A stretch of DNA of 64,000 nucleotides from Brevibacillus humidisoli (GTDB taxonomy: Bacteria; Bacillota; Bacilli; Brevibacillales; Brevibacillaceae). Shown piece by piece: positions 16,671 through 27,093 of the stretch. Made by a program: the position numbers and the translations under genes. Position 1 is the first letter of the stretch. Every line of letters begins with the position of its first letter. The stretch lies in contig NZ_CP087263.1 in NCBI RefSeq assembly GCF_020923435.1, positions 3,429,970-3,493,969 on the forward strand, written 5' to 3'. Under the pieces are notes generated by a model. That model saw nothing but the letters and a program-made list of their open reading frames with translations. It made no database searches and had not been told where the DNA came from.

Positions 16671-17231
16671 TCAGGGAACGTTCCTGTTTCGCCTCAGCAG
16701 TATGATGATGAGAGCAACAAGCACTCCCGCGATGAGAATACCCGACGCAGCGTACAACCGGGCAGGGGTGCTGCTTTCATTCTTGTTGCTCACGTGATCA
16801 GGCTCATCTTCCTGACCGGCATCTGCAGGATCTTTTTCCGTCTGACCATCCTTCATCTCCGTTCCTGTCCCCAAGAAAGAGAGATCTTCCTCTGCGTTGG
16901 TTATCTCACTCGTTCTTGAACAGAGACTGGTTTCCCACTGCTGTCCCTTTTCGTTTGTTGCATATACCAGATATTCTTTACCCTCTTCAAACCCAAATCC
17001 ACAGGAGGCCTCATGAAGGGCTGTATGCACAATCACTTGTGAGGGAATCTCTCCTTTCCAGCTCCGATCCGCTTTCAACGTTACCACGAGGTTTTCGGCA
17101 CGTTGCTCGATGTCGACAACTTTCGCCCGAAACACACCATCTGCCTGCTCATACGCCTCTTCAGGTGTCTGCGGTACGCAGGAGCAGGCTATGCATGGGG
17201 AGGGCACGATGGCAAACAAGCCGAAACTCAA
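16671..17231 (-). CDS. TIMP-like (NTR domain) protein with C-terminal membrane anchor; start disrupted
   Basis: The frame encodes a hydrophobic leader remnant, then C-S-C-V-P-Q-T-P-E-E-A-Y...A-D-G-V-F-R-A-K-V-V, close to the N-terminus of animal tissue inhibitors of metalloproteinases. Cys at positions 16, 18, 77 and 104 of the frame match the spacing of TIMP Cys1, Cys3, Cys70-72 and Cys99-101. An acidic linker and one membrane helix (about 160-179) follow, then RRNRN. In this frame only TTG at 17231 is available and it cuts the signal peptide in half. The well-placed ATG at 17287 (after AAGGGAG) reads MELELIRRYVC and stops at 17252; a single missing base between them would rejoin a full signal peptide. 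It is therefore a recent frameshift or a sequence error. Confidence 0.72.
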   Translation of the reverse strand: MSFGLFAIVPSPCIACSCVPQTPEEAYEQADGVFRAKVVDIEQRAENLVVTLKADRSWKGEIPSQVIVHTALHEASCGFGFEEGKEYLVYATNEKGQQWETSLCSRTSEITNAEEDLSFLGTGTEMKDGQTEKDPADAGQEDEPDHVSNKNESSTPARLYAASGILIAGVLVALIIILLRRNRNVP

Positions 17232-17482
17232 GCTAATAACCGAGACGATAACTAGCAGACATAACGACGGATAAGCTCCAATTCCATCTGCTCCCTTCTT
17301 GGCTTCTTACCTGGTCAGACGATGCTTGGTGCTGGTTTGTTGCCGATTTCTGTTCATGTGGCATAGAGAAAAAACAATAGAACAACATAAATTTTCTTTA
17401 TTTACAAATAATATATACTATGGTAATTTTTATGATGTAAGGTTGGCCACCTTTAACAATAGTTTCAGAGGAGGAAAATCGT

Positions 17483-17821
17483 GTGAAGAAAAAGATGTTG
17501 ATGCATTTGTTTTCGATTGCTTCCGTGTTGACCTTAGTGTCCCCAACAGTTGGATTAGCTGCCGAGGCGGCACCTCAACAAAGTAATGTAAAACTCTCCA
17601 CTGACGACATCCGTATTTATGCTAGCAAGTACATCAAAGATTATGATGTCATTTATCCAAAGTGGAAGTATCCAACAGAAGATGATATACCAAGGGAATT
17701 CTTTTATGAGAAAGATGGCTTTGTTGGTTGGCTCGACTGTAGTTCAGATGATATTTTCTCTGAAGACCGATATAATTGGAGAGTAGAATATTCAGGTTGG
17801 GTTTATTCGTACGGTGATTGA
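17483..17821 (+). CDS. Small secreted protein of unknown function
   Basis: A 112-aa protein with a signal peptide (KKKMLMHLFSIASVLTLV, cleavage likely after LAAEA) and a mature part of about 85 residues rich in Tyr, Trp, Asp and Ser (YDVIYPKWKYP, VGWLDCSSDD, VEYSGWVYSYGD). It has one Cys and no recognised domain. GTG at 17483 has GAGGAGG nine bases upstream. The coding and upstream DNA is clearly AT-richer than the flanking core genes. Before the IS256 insertion it was convergent with the second anti-sigma gene, sharing the hairpin at 17842-17863. Confidence 0.72.
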   Translation: MKKKMLMHLFSIASVLTLVSPTVGLAAEAAPQQSNVKLSTDDIRIYASKYIKDYDVIYPKWKYPTEDDIPREFFYEKDGFVGWLDCSSDDIFSEDRYNWRVEYSGWVYSYGD

Positions 17822-17841
17822 GTGAATATCGGTAGTGTGTG

Positions 17842-17863
17842 CCCCTCTCTTGCTTGAGAGGGG
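17842..17863. terminator. Hairpin terminator, originally shared by convergent genes
   Basis: CCCCTCTC pairs with GAGAGGGG, loop TTGCTT, followed by TTATTGG on the plus strand. It lies eight bases from the IS256 target site. Confidence 0.72.
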
Positions 17864-17870
17864 TTATTGG

Positions 17871-17878
17871 TGCAATAA
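17871..17878. repeat. Target-site duplication, left copy (TGCAATAA)
   Basis: TGCAATAA directly borders the left IS end and is repeated exactly at the right end. Confidence 0.92.
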
Positions 17879-17928
17879 GGGTCTGTCAACAATTTTGTGT
17901 AAACGCCAATTACCACCGAACAATGTAA

Positions 17929-18023
17929 GCCTGTCAAGGTAATCCTTTTCGCCTTGACAGGCGGTTCATACCTCCCACACTCGATGTTCCCCAGCTGTTG
18001 CTGGGGCTGCCTCACGGCGAGTG
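17929..18023 (-). other. Hairpin-rich non-coding tail of the IS256 element
   Basis: GCCTGTCAAGG (17929-17939) pairs with CCTTGACAGGC (17952-17962). CCCCAGC (17989-17995) pairs with GCTGGGG (18000-18006), and CACTCG (17978-17983) encloses it with CGAGTG (18018-18023). The region follows the transposase stop and could act as a terminator or as a structured 3' end. Confidence 0.55.
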
Positions 18024-18049
18024 CGGGGGAAGGGGGGCTGGCCCCCTGA

Positions 18050-19270
18050 TTAGCGCAAGTACGGTTGAACCCGTTCCGGGAAATAGACCGACAACTGAAG
18101 GAGAATCTGTCCCCAGTGCTGAACGCGTCCTGTCCACTTCCGAAGGACGTCCATTGTAGACAGATACAGCATTTTCAGCAGAGCTTCGTCGGAGGGGAAG
18201 ATCGCTTTGCCTTTCGTGACCTTACGCAGCTGCCGGTGGTAGCTTTCGATCACGTTGGTTGTGTAGATCAGCTTCCGAATCTCCGGCGAGTACTTAAAGA
18301 ACGTGGCAATCTCGTCCCAGTTGTTGCGCCAGGAGCGAATGATCAACGGGTACTTCTCGCCCCACGTCTTCTCGAACTGATCCAACTCCTCCAAGGCCGC
18401 ATGTTCGGTCGGCGCTTTGTAGATGGGCTGCAGCGCGCTGGTGATTTTCTTGATGTCCTTGTAGGAGACGTATTTGACGGAGTTACGGATCTGATGGATC
18501 ACGCACTTCTGTATCTCGGTCTTCGGATAGCAGGCCGAAATGGCGTCGCTAAAACCGGTTAAGTTGTCCACGCAGGTGATGAGAATATCCTGCACGCCTC
18601 GATTCCGCATTTCGTTCAGCACATGCAGCCAAAATTTCGCCGACTCGTTCTCGCCTATCCAGATGCCCAGCACGTCCTTATGCCCTTCGAGGTCGATGCC
18701 GATGGCCATGTAGGCGGCCTTGTTGACGATTGCGCCGTCCTGCTTGACCTTAAAGTGGATCGCATCGAGGAAGATGACTGCGTAGACGGTTTGCAGCGGG
18801 CGGTTCTGCCATTCCTTGATGAGCGGGATGATCTTGTTGGTGACGTTGGAAATGAGCGTCGGGGAAACCTCGATGCCGTAGAGCTGCTGCAAATGGTCTT
18901 GGATGTCGCGGGTCGAGACGCCCTTGGCGTACATAGCGATAATCTGATCCTCAATACCGGTAACATTGCTTTGATTCTTCTTCACGATAGTTGGCTCAAA
19001 TTCACCGTTACGATCGCGCGGAACTTGGATGTCGACATCGCCGTACTCCGAACGGACCGTCTTCTTGCTATAGCCATTGCGGCTGTTGGTCGTCTGTTTG
19101 TTCTTCACATCGTGCTTGGTGTAACCAAGGGACGTATCCAGCTCCGCGTTCAGCATCTCCTGGATCGTCTCGGCGAAAAGTTCCTTCAGCGCCGCTTGGA
19201 CATCGTCAACAGACTGCATGTTCTTTTCCTTGATCCACTGCTTCAATTGCTCTTTGGACATGAGGCTCAT
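18050..19270 (-). CDS. IS256-family transposase
   Basis: A 406-aa transposase. The DDE triad is seen as Asp in VIFLDAIHFKVK, Asp in ITCVDNLTGFSDAI, and Glu in TTNVIESYHRQLRK. The C(2)H-like QKCVIHQIRNS and N-terminal helical DNA-binding region (about 1-110) are also typical, and the length is usual for the family. ATG at 19270 is preceded by GGGAG; TTG at 19282 in the same frame lacks a spaced site. No stop or frameshift interrupts it. Confidence 0.95.
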   Translation of the reverse strand: MSLMSKEQLKQWIKEKNMQSVDDVQAALKELFAETIQEMLNAELDTSLGYTKHDVKNKQTTNSRNGYSKKTVRSEYGDVDIQVPRDRNGEFEPTIVKKNQSNVTGIEDQIIAMYAKGVSTRDIQDHLQQLYGIEVSPTLISNVTNKIIPLIKEWQNRPLQTVYAVIFLDAIHFKVKQDGAIVNKAAYMAIGIDLEGHKDVLGIWIGENESAKFWLHVLNEMRNRGVQDILITCVDNLTGFSDAISACYPKTEIQKCVIHQIRNSVKYVSYKDIKKITSALQPIYKAPTEHAALEELDQFEKTWGEKYPLIIRSWRNNWDEIATFFKYSPEIRKLIYTTNVIESYHRQLRKVTKGKAIFPSDEALLKMLYLSTMDVLRKWTGRVQHWGQILLQLSVYFPERVQPYLR

Positions 19271-19336
19271 GTGTTCTCCCAACCTTTCATATGTCTATTG
19301 TAATAGATATGAGGTTTGGAGTTTACACAAAATATC

Positions 19337-20260
19337 TTACAGACTCTGCAATAATTGAACGACAGAAACCAGATCTTTTTTGCATATGGTCTTCACATCC
19401 GAATAAACAGTATACTTTACATTTCTGTTCGTACCAGGAATCTTAATCATGTACTGTATCCTTTTTTGTTCATTCCCCTCATTATCGCGCAAGACTAAGT
19501 AATAAGCTTCAAAATCATTTACTCGAATCGACTCAACCACGGCATCTGCCGGAATCGTTTCTTTCAAATCGTAACTTCCTGCATGAGAAGCTGAAATATG
19601 GATCTTCCCTTGGTTGCTTTGATATTCGGCATCCACTTTCACTATTTCATCGGTAAGGGCCAATATTTTTACCACCATTTGCTTATTTGCTGTCTTCGCT
19701 TGTTCTTTTAACTCTTGTCTGTATCTTTCTCCACTTTCCGGTCGAAATAGGATGGAGCCATTTGTAAAATCGAAATCCTCTAATAAGGTTGGTGGTAACT
19801 GAAAGTATAGGTTCACTACTTGATGGAAAGATGAATAATCACTTGTTTCAAGGGGTTTCCTGAGTATCGTGATGTCATCTTTGTAAGAATCATACACAAC
19901 CATAGCAGTACCATTCGCCATTGACTTTTTTATTTGTTCCAATCGTTGACCGTAAGAAGAGTTCATATCGACAATATTCTGTATTTCGTCCCAACGATAT
20001 TCTGCTTTCTCTAACTGATATGCCGCATTTTGATTCACTATTTCATGATACTGAACAGCCGCAATTCCTGTTGCAGATAAAAGAAAAACCGCCCCAGCTA
20101 TTCCGATCACGATCTTCCGAGATTGTTGGCTGGTATTTATTGTGCTTCGGATATGTGGCTGCTTCTCTGCCAGTCTGTTACTTAGTTTTTCCTTAAAGAG
20201 TTCAAGATCAGTCGAAACTAACTCATATTGTTGTCTTGCTTTGTTCAAATCCCAATCCAC
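19337..20260 (-). CDS. Probable anti-sigma factor (membrane), C-terminus altered by IS256
   Basis: A 307-aa protein with a cytoplasmic N-terminus (about 1-45), one membrane helix (about 48-70, KIVIGIAGAVFLLSATGIA) and a large extracellular domain of unknown family. It follows and overlaps an ECF sigma gene by 38 bases, so it is probably its anti-sigma factor; no zinc motif is present. GTG at 20260 is preferred because GGAGGAG lies six bases upstream; TTG at 20275 would overlap it. The IS256 element inserted in its last codons: the present end is QLLQSL and the stop lies inside the IS, while the reconstructed empty site reads QLLHQ then TAA. The protein is therefore nearly intact. Confidence 0.75.
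   Translation of the reverse strand: MDWDLNKARQQYELVSTDLELFKEKLSNRLAEKQPHIRSTINTSQQSRKIVIGIAGAVFLLSATGIAAVQYHEIVNQNAAYQLEKAEYRWDEIQNIVDMNSSYGQRLEQIKKSMANGTAMVVYDSYKDDITILRKPLETSDYSSFHQVVNLYFQLPPTLLEDFDFTNGSILFRPESGERYRQELKEQAKTANKQMVVKILALTDEIVKVDAEYQSNQGKIHISASHAGSYDLKETIPADAVVESIRVNDFEAYYLVLRDNEGNEQKRIQYMIKIPGTNRNVKYTVYSDVKTICKKDLVSVVQLLQSL
19347..19354. repeat. Target-site duplication, right copy (TGCAATAA)
   Basis: Exact repeat of 17871-17878, directly after the right terminal inverted repeat of the IS256 element. Confidence 0.92.
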
Positions 20261-20747
20261 TCCGATCTCCTCCAATCCGTTTCTTCATCGCTTCTCGTCC
20301 GCGTGCTAGACGAGATTTAATCGTTCCTGTTTTGACACCAACAATCTTGGCTATCTCCGAAATCGTTAACTCTTCAAAATAATACAAAATGATAGGTGTC
20401 CGATATTTTTCCGGTAGAGAGGAAACTACATCATCGATCTTTTCGTGTGTCAACTTTTCAACATATTTTTGTTCGGTGCTCCTTGTCATTCCATCAGGGA
20501 TGGAGTGCATTAAAACCTCTCTCCATCTTTTTCTCTTTGCCATTCTGCACTCGTTTATTACAATTTTTGCAAGCCAAGGAAATGGATCACTCTCGTTGTT
20601 AAGCTGATCTCGATGTCTGTAACCTTTAATCATGGCTTCTTGCACAAGATCTTCGGCATCTATTCGATTACTCACATAAGAATAAGCAAGACGAATAAGG
20701 CGTTGTGCGTATAAATCGACCCAGGCTTCCAGTTGTTTATCAAGCAA
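20223..20747 (-). CDS. ECF-type RNA polymerase sigma factor
   Basis: A 174-aa ECF factor. Region 2 (about 12-75) includes the segment RIDAEDLVQEAMIKGY, and region 4 (about 105-160) includes ELTISEIAKIVGVKTGTIKSRLARGREAM, the helix-turn-helix. A short tail follows. TTG at 20747 has AGGGAGGGAG upstream. Its 3' end overlaps the membrane protein gene that is probably its anti-sigma factor. The pair is different in sequence and partner type from the ECF pair at the left edge, so the window carries two independent ECF switches. Confidence 0.9.
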   Translation of the reverse strand: MLDKQLEAWVDLYAQRLIRLAYSYVSNRIDAEDLVQEAMIKGYRHRDQLNNESDPFPWLAKIVINECRMAKRKRWREVLMHSIPDGMTRSTEQKYVEKLTHEKIDDVVSSLPEKYRTPIILYYFEELTISEIAKIVGVKTGTIKSRLARGREAMKKRIGGDRSGLGFEQSKTTI

Positions 20748-20834
20748 ACTGATCTCCCTCCCTTCATCCCTTCACCCTTATGATGCGAAACACACGCTTG
20801 CGGTTCCCACTCTTTGACGGAAAGGAACATAAAA

Positions 20835-20890
20835 ATACGTGCCCGAGCGACTTAGGCACGCAAGCCTGAAAAGTCACTGCGGACACGTAT
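20835..20890 (-). terminator. Terminator of the suf operon
   Basis: Long hairpin on the minus strand: ATACGTGTCC pairs with GGGCACGTAT, with an inner AGTGACTT/AAGTCGCT and AGGC/GCCT stem, followed by TTTTATG. Confidence 0.85.
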
Positions 20891-20916
20891 CTGCATGTTA
20901 CCTCATGTTACCTCGT

Positions 20917-22314
20917 TTAACCGATCGAACCTTCCATCTCGAACTTAATCAGGCGGTTCATCTCAACGGCATACTCCATCGGCAGCTCTTTCGTAAATGG
21001 CTCAATAAAGCCCATCACGATCATTTGGGTCGCTTCGGCTTCACTCAATCCGCGGCTCATCAGGTAGAAGAGCTGGTCTTCCGATACTTTGGAGACCGTT
21101 GCTTCATGCTCCAACGTGACGTTGTCGTTGAGGATCTCGTTGTACGGAATCGTATCCGATGTGGACAGCTTGTCGAGGATCAGCGTGTCGCACTTGATGT
21201 TGGACTTTGAGCCCTCCGATTTGCGCCCGAACGAAGAGAGACCGCGGTACGTCACTTTTCCGCCCTCGCGCGACAGGGACTTGGAGACAATCGTCGAGGT
21301 GCATTCCGGTGCGAGGTGAACCATCTTGGCACCCGCATCCTGGTGCTGCCCTTTGCCTGCGACGGCGATGGAGAGAACCGTACCTTTGGCACGAGGACCC
21401 TTCATGATGACAGCCGGGTATTTCATCGTCAGTTTGGAACCGATGTTCCCGTCGACCCACTCCATGTTGGCGTCTGCGTACGCAACCGCCCGCTTGGTCA
21501 CCAGGTTGTAAACGTTGTTGGACCAGTTTTGGATCGTCGTATAGCGGCAGCGTGCCCGGTCCTTAACGATGATCTCAACCACAGCCGAGTGGAGCGAATC
21601 CGTACTGTAAATCGGTGCGGTACAGCCTTCCACATAATGGACGAAGCTGTCTTCGTCCGCGATGATCAGCGTACGCTCAAACTGCCCCATGTTTTCCGAG
21701 TTGATCCGGAAGTAGGCCTGCAGCGGCGTCTCCACTTTTACCCCTTTTGGTACGTAGATAAACGAACCACCAGACCAAACTGCCGAGTTAAGTGCGGCAA
21801 ACTTGTTGTCGGCTGCCGGAATCACCGTGGCGAAGTATTCTTTCACCAGGTCAGGGTATTCGCGGACAGCCGTGTCCATATCACAAAAGATGACGCCCAG
21901 CTTCTCCAGGTCTTCTTTCATGTTGTGGTATACCACTTCTGACTCGTACTGGGCAGAGACACCGGCGAGGAACTTCTGCTCCGCCTCCGGGATACCCAGT
22001 TTGTCAAACGTTGCCTTGATTTCTTCCGGCACTTCATCCCAACTGCGTCCCTGTTTCTCAGACGGTTTGACGTAATAGGTGATGTTGTCAAAGTTGAGAT
22101 CGTCCAGCTTGCCGCCCCACGTGGGCATCGGCATTCTCTGAAAGATTTCGAGGGCTTTCAGGCGGAACTCCAGCATCCATTCCGGTTCACCTTTGATGCG
22201 GGAGATCTCTTCGACGATTTCTCGCGTCAGGCCCTTCTTGGTCCGAAATACGGATACGTCCGGATCGTGAAAGCCGTACTGGTATTCCTGCAGTTCAGGG
22301 GCTTTTTTTGCCAT
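20917..22314 (-). CDS. sufB: Fe-S cluster assembly protein SufB
   Basis: A 465-aa scaffold subunit of the SUF Fe-S assembly complex (SufBCD). Right-handed beta-helix family with the typical [22 protein letters not shown] (quoted here in part: [17 protein letters not shown]), whose Cys is the conserved one, and the late [21 protein letters not shown] segment. Normal family length. It is the last gene of sufCDSUB; SufU lies 28 bases upstream. No defect seen. Confidence 0.96.
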   Translation of the reverse strand: MAKKAPELQEYQYGFHDPDVSVFRTKKGLTREIVEEISRIKGEPEWMLEFRLKALEIFQRMPMPTWGGKLDDLNFDNITYYVKPSEKQGRSWDEVPEEIKATFDKLGIPEAEQKFLAGVSAQYESEVVYHNMKEDLEKLGVIFCDMDTAVREYPDLVKEYFATVIPAADNKFAALNSAVWSGGSFIYVPKGVKVETPLQAYFRINSENMGQFERTLIIADEDSFVHYVEGCTAPIYSTDSLHSAVVEIIVKDRARCRYTTIQNWSNNVYNLVTKRAVAYADANMEWVDGNIGSKLTMKYPAVIMKGPRAKGTVLSIAVAGKGQHQDAGAKMVHLAPECTSTIVSKSLSREGGKVTYRGLSSFGRKSEGSKSNIKCDTLILDKLSTSDTIPYNEILNDNVTLEHEATVSKVSEDQLFYLMSRGLSEAEATQMIVMGFIEPFTKELPMEYAVEMNRLIKFEMEGSIG

Positions 22315-22342
22315 AACTGCTTCACTCCTTTATCGAGCGGGA

Positions 22343-25291
<2,949 letters not shown>

Positions 25292-25312
25292 TCGATTACA
25301 CCTCCCTTTCGC

Positions 25313-26101
25313 TTACACACCGGCGTTAACCGTTTCGTCTTCGATGCCGAGCTCTTCTTTGATCCAATCGTACCCTTCTGCTTCCAGACGCTCTGCCAGT
25401 TCAGGCCCGCCCGATTTGACGATCCGTCCCTGCATCATCACGTGAACAAAGTCAGGCGTAATGTAATTCAGCAGTCGCTGATAGTGGGTAATAATCAAAA
25501 AAGCACGCTCTGCCGAACGCATCTCGTTGACACCCTTGGCGACCACCTTCAAGGCGTCAATGTCAAGACCGGAATCGATCTCGTCAAGAATACAGAAGTT
25601 GGGTTGCAGCAGCAACATTTGCAGGATCTCATTGCGTTTCTTTTCACCACCGGAAAAACCTTCATTGAGATAGCGGTGGGCAAACGCCTCATCCATTTCC
25701 AACAAGCCCATCTGCTTATCCATTTCGCGGATAAACTTCATCAGCGAGATCTCGTTTCCTTCTCCACGGCGTGCGTTGATCGCAGAGCGGATAAAGTCTG
25801 CGTTGGTCACACCGGTTATCTCGGATGGATACTGCATCGCCAGGAACAAACCGGCACGAGCCCGCTCATCCACTTCCATCTCCAACAGGTCCTCGCCGTT
25901 AAACGTCACCTCTCCGTCCGTCACCTCATACTTCGGGTGACCCATCAGCGCAGAAGCAAGCGTGGATTTCCCTGTTCCGTTCGGGCCCATGATCGCGTGC
26001 ACTTCTCCGCCCTTGATTTCCAGAGAAAGACCTTTCAGGATCTCCTTATCTTCCACCTTCGCACGAAGATTTTTTATCTGCAGGTGCGGTACGCCAGACA
26101 T
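25313..26101 (-). CDS. sufC: Fe-S cluster assembly ATPase SufC
   Basis: A 262-aa ABC-type ATPase. Walker A GPNGTGKST is near residue 38; the signature is FSGGEKKR, and the Walker B region is FCILDEIDSGLD. It energises the SufB/SufD scaffold. First gene of the operon; its promoter is about 115 bases upstream with an operator-like palindrome. Confidence 0.96.
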   Translation of the reverse strand: MSGVPHLQIKNLRAKVEDKEILKGLSLEIKGGEVHAIMGPNGTGKSTLASALMGHPKYEVTDGEVTFNGEDLLEMEVDERARAGLFLAMQYPSEITGVTNADFIRSAINARRGEGNEISLMKFIREMDKQMGLLEMDEAFAHRYLNEGFSGGEKKRNEILQMLLLQPNFCILDEIDSGLDIDALKVVAKGVNEMRSAERAFLIITHYQRLLNYITPDFVHVMMQGRIVKSGGPELAERLEAEGYDWIKEELGIEDETVNAGV

Positions 26102-26214
26102 CCATCATTCCTCCATTTGTCAGTAATCTGGATTGCAGGAAAACAAACTGCTTATGTATCTACCAGTCATTTCCACACAAGCAGTTATTCATTCTCAATC
26201 CGTTCTCAATTACC

Positions 26215-26243
26215 ATTGTATAATAAGAATTATTATAAAGCAA
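26215..26243 (-). promoter_or_regulatory. suf promoter with Fur/PerR-like palindrome in the spacer
   Basis: On the minus strand a -35 TTGCTT (26238-26243) and -10 TACAAT (26215-26220) are 17 bases apart. The interval 26219-26237 is TATAATAAGAATTATTATA, with perfect 8-base arms around GAA, filling the spacer. It resembles the 19-base Fur box and the PerR box of bacilli. Which regulator binds is inference. Confidence 0.62.
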
Positions 26244-26313
26244 CGTTACAACTATTCCTGTATTTTTTAAATATAAATGTTTAGTATGTGTGGGGTGTGG
26301 CAAAAACTTTGCC

Positions 26314-26904
26314 TTATCGCAGCACATCCATGATTTCTGCCCGTTTCGCCTGATATTCCTCATCCGTGAGGACGGGCGTGAAATCGGTCTGCGGAATCTC
26401 CTGCAGCAGATGGTGCCATGATTTGCAGCCCTTGTACTCCTCCGCGATGGGCAGCTCGATGGCCTGGTGCAGCCGATAGACGCGGGCAAACAGGATATGC
26501 AGCGGCTTTTTCTTCTTCCAGTGCAGTCGGACGTCCGCAAAGTTGTCCGTCCAGATGTGATACGGGTTGAGTGCTCTCAGTTTTGCTTCATCAAGCAGCT
26601 CCACATCATCGGTGATATGAGCGAAGTATCGGATCGGCACTGTTGGCTGATCAGGGCTCCATCCTTCCAGTGTCGCTTCCAGGTCAGCATGGTACGCTGG
26701 TTTTACCATCTCCGGTTTTTGATGTTCATAGGTCGGATAGAGGTAAAAGGTATCATGCTCGAGAACGAATTCTCGTGTCTCCTCATAGAGTCCTCCCTTG
26801 CGAACGGTGATGATCTGCTTCCCTTCTCCTAGAGCTTTTACTGCGACGGCCCATTCTTTTAGGGAAAGGGTCGACGCAGGCTGTATGGCGGTGATCATGA
26901 TCAC
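26314..26904 (-). CDS. DUF1802 family protein
   Basis: A 196-aa cytoplasmic protein recognised by LSLKEWAVAVKALGEGKQII and the following VRKGGLYEE, typical of DUF1802, and by a late HILFARVYRL segment. Function unknown. GTG at 26904 is chosen (GGAG six bases upstream); TTG at 26910 would touch the site. It lies between the suf and pckA units on the same strand. Confidence 0.8.
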   Translation of the reverse strand: MIMITAIQPASTLSLKEWAVAVKALGEGKQIITVRKGGLYEETREFVLEHDTFYLYPTYEHQKPEMVKPAYHADLEATLEGWSPDQPTVPIRYFAHITDDVELLDEAKLRALNPYHIWTDNFADVRLHWKKKKPLHILFARVYRLHQAIELPIAEEYKGCKSWHHLLQEIPQTDFTPVLTDEEYQAKRAEIMDVLR

Positions 26905-27050
26905 GAACAACTCCTTTCAATACCCTTCTCTACAGGTGTCGACTGTATCACCGACACCGCTTCGTTATGTAAGGATCATGCGGCAGGGATTTTCCACCAT
27001 CCTTATGCTTTCCTCAGTTTAGCAAAATCTCCGCCAACTGCAAAGAAAAA

Positions 27051-27078
27051 GCCCTCATCCATGAGAGAGGATGAGAGC
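27051..27078 (-). terminator. Terminator of pckA
   Basis: GCCCTCATCC pairs with GGATGAGAGC (one internal mismatch), followed on the minus strand by TTTTTCTTT. Confidence 0.82.
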
Positions 27079-27093
27079 GGAGAAAAGGGTGGG

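Larger units (their letters stand above)
17879..19346 (-). mobile_element. Complete IS256-family insertion sequence
   Basis: A 1468-bp element. Terminal inverted repeats: left end GGGTCTGTCAACAATTTTGT, right end (reverse complement) GAGTCTGTAAGATATTTTGT, both continuing GTAAAC. Five or six of 26 positions differ. It is flanked by perfect 8-bp duplications (TGCAATAA), the IS256-family size. It encodes one intact DDE transposase and about 170 bases of hairpin-rich non-coding DNA at its left end, so it looks recently inserted and potentially active. Confidence 0.95.

Noticed and set aside
17879-18049. The IS256 tail as an RNA-guided (IscB/OMEGA-like) guide RNA
   Set aside because: The only protein in the element is a DDE transposase; no RuvC/HNH nuclease is present, so a guide RNA role has no support.
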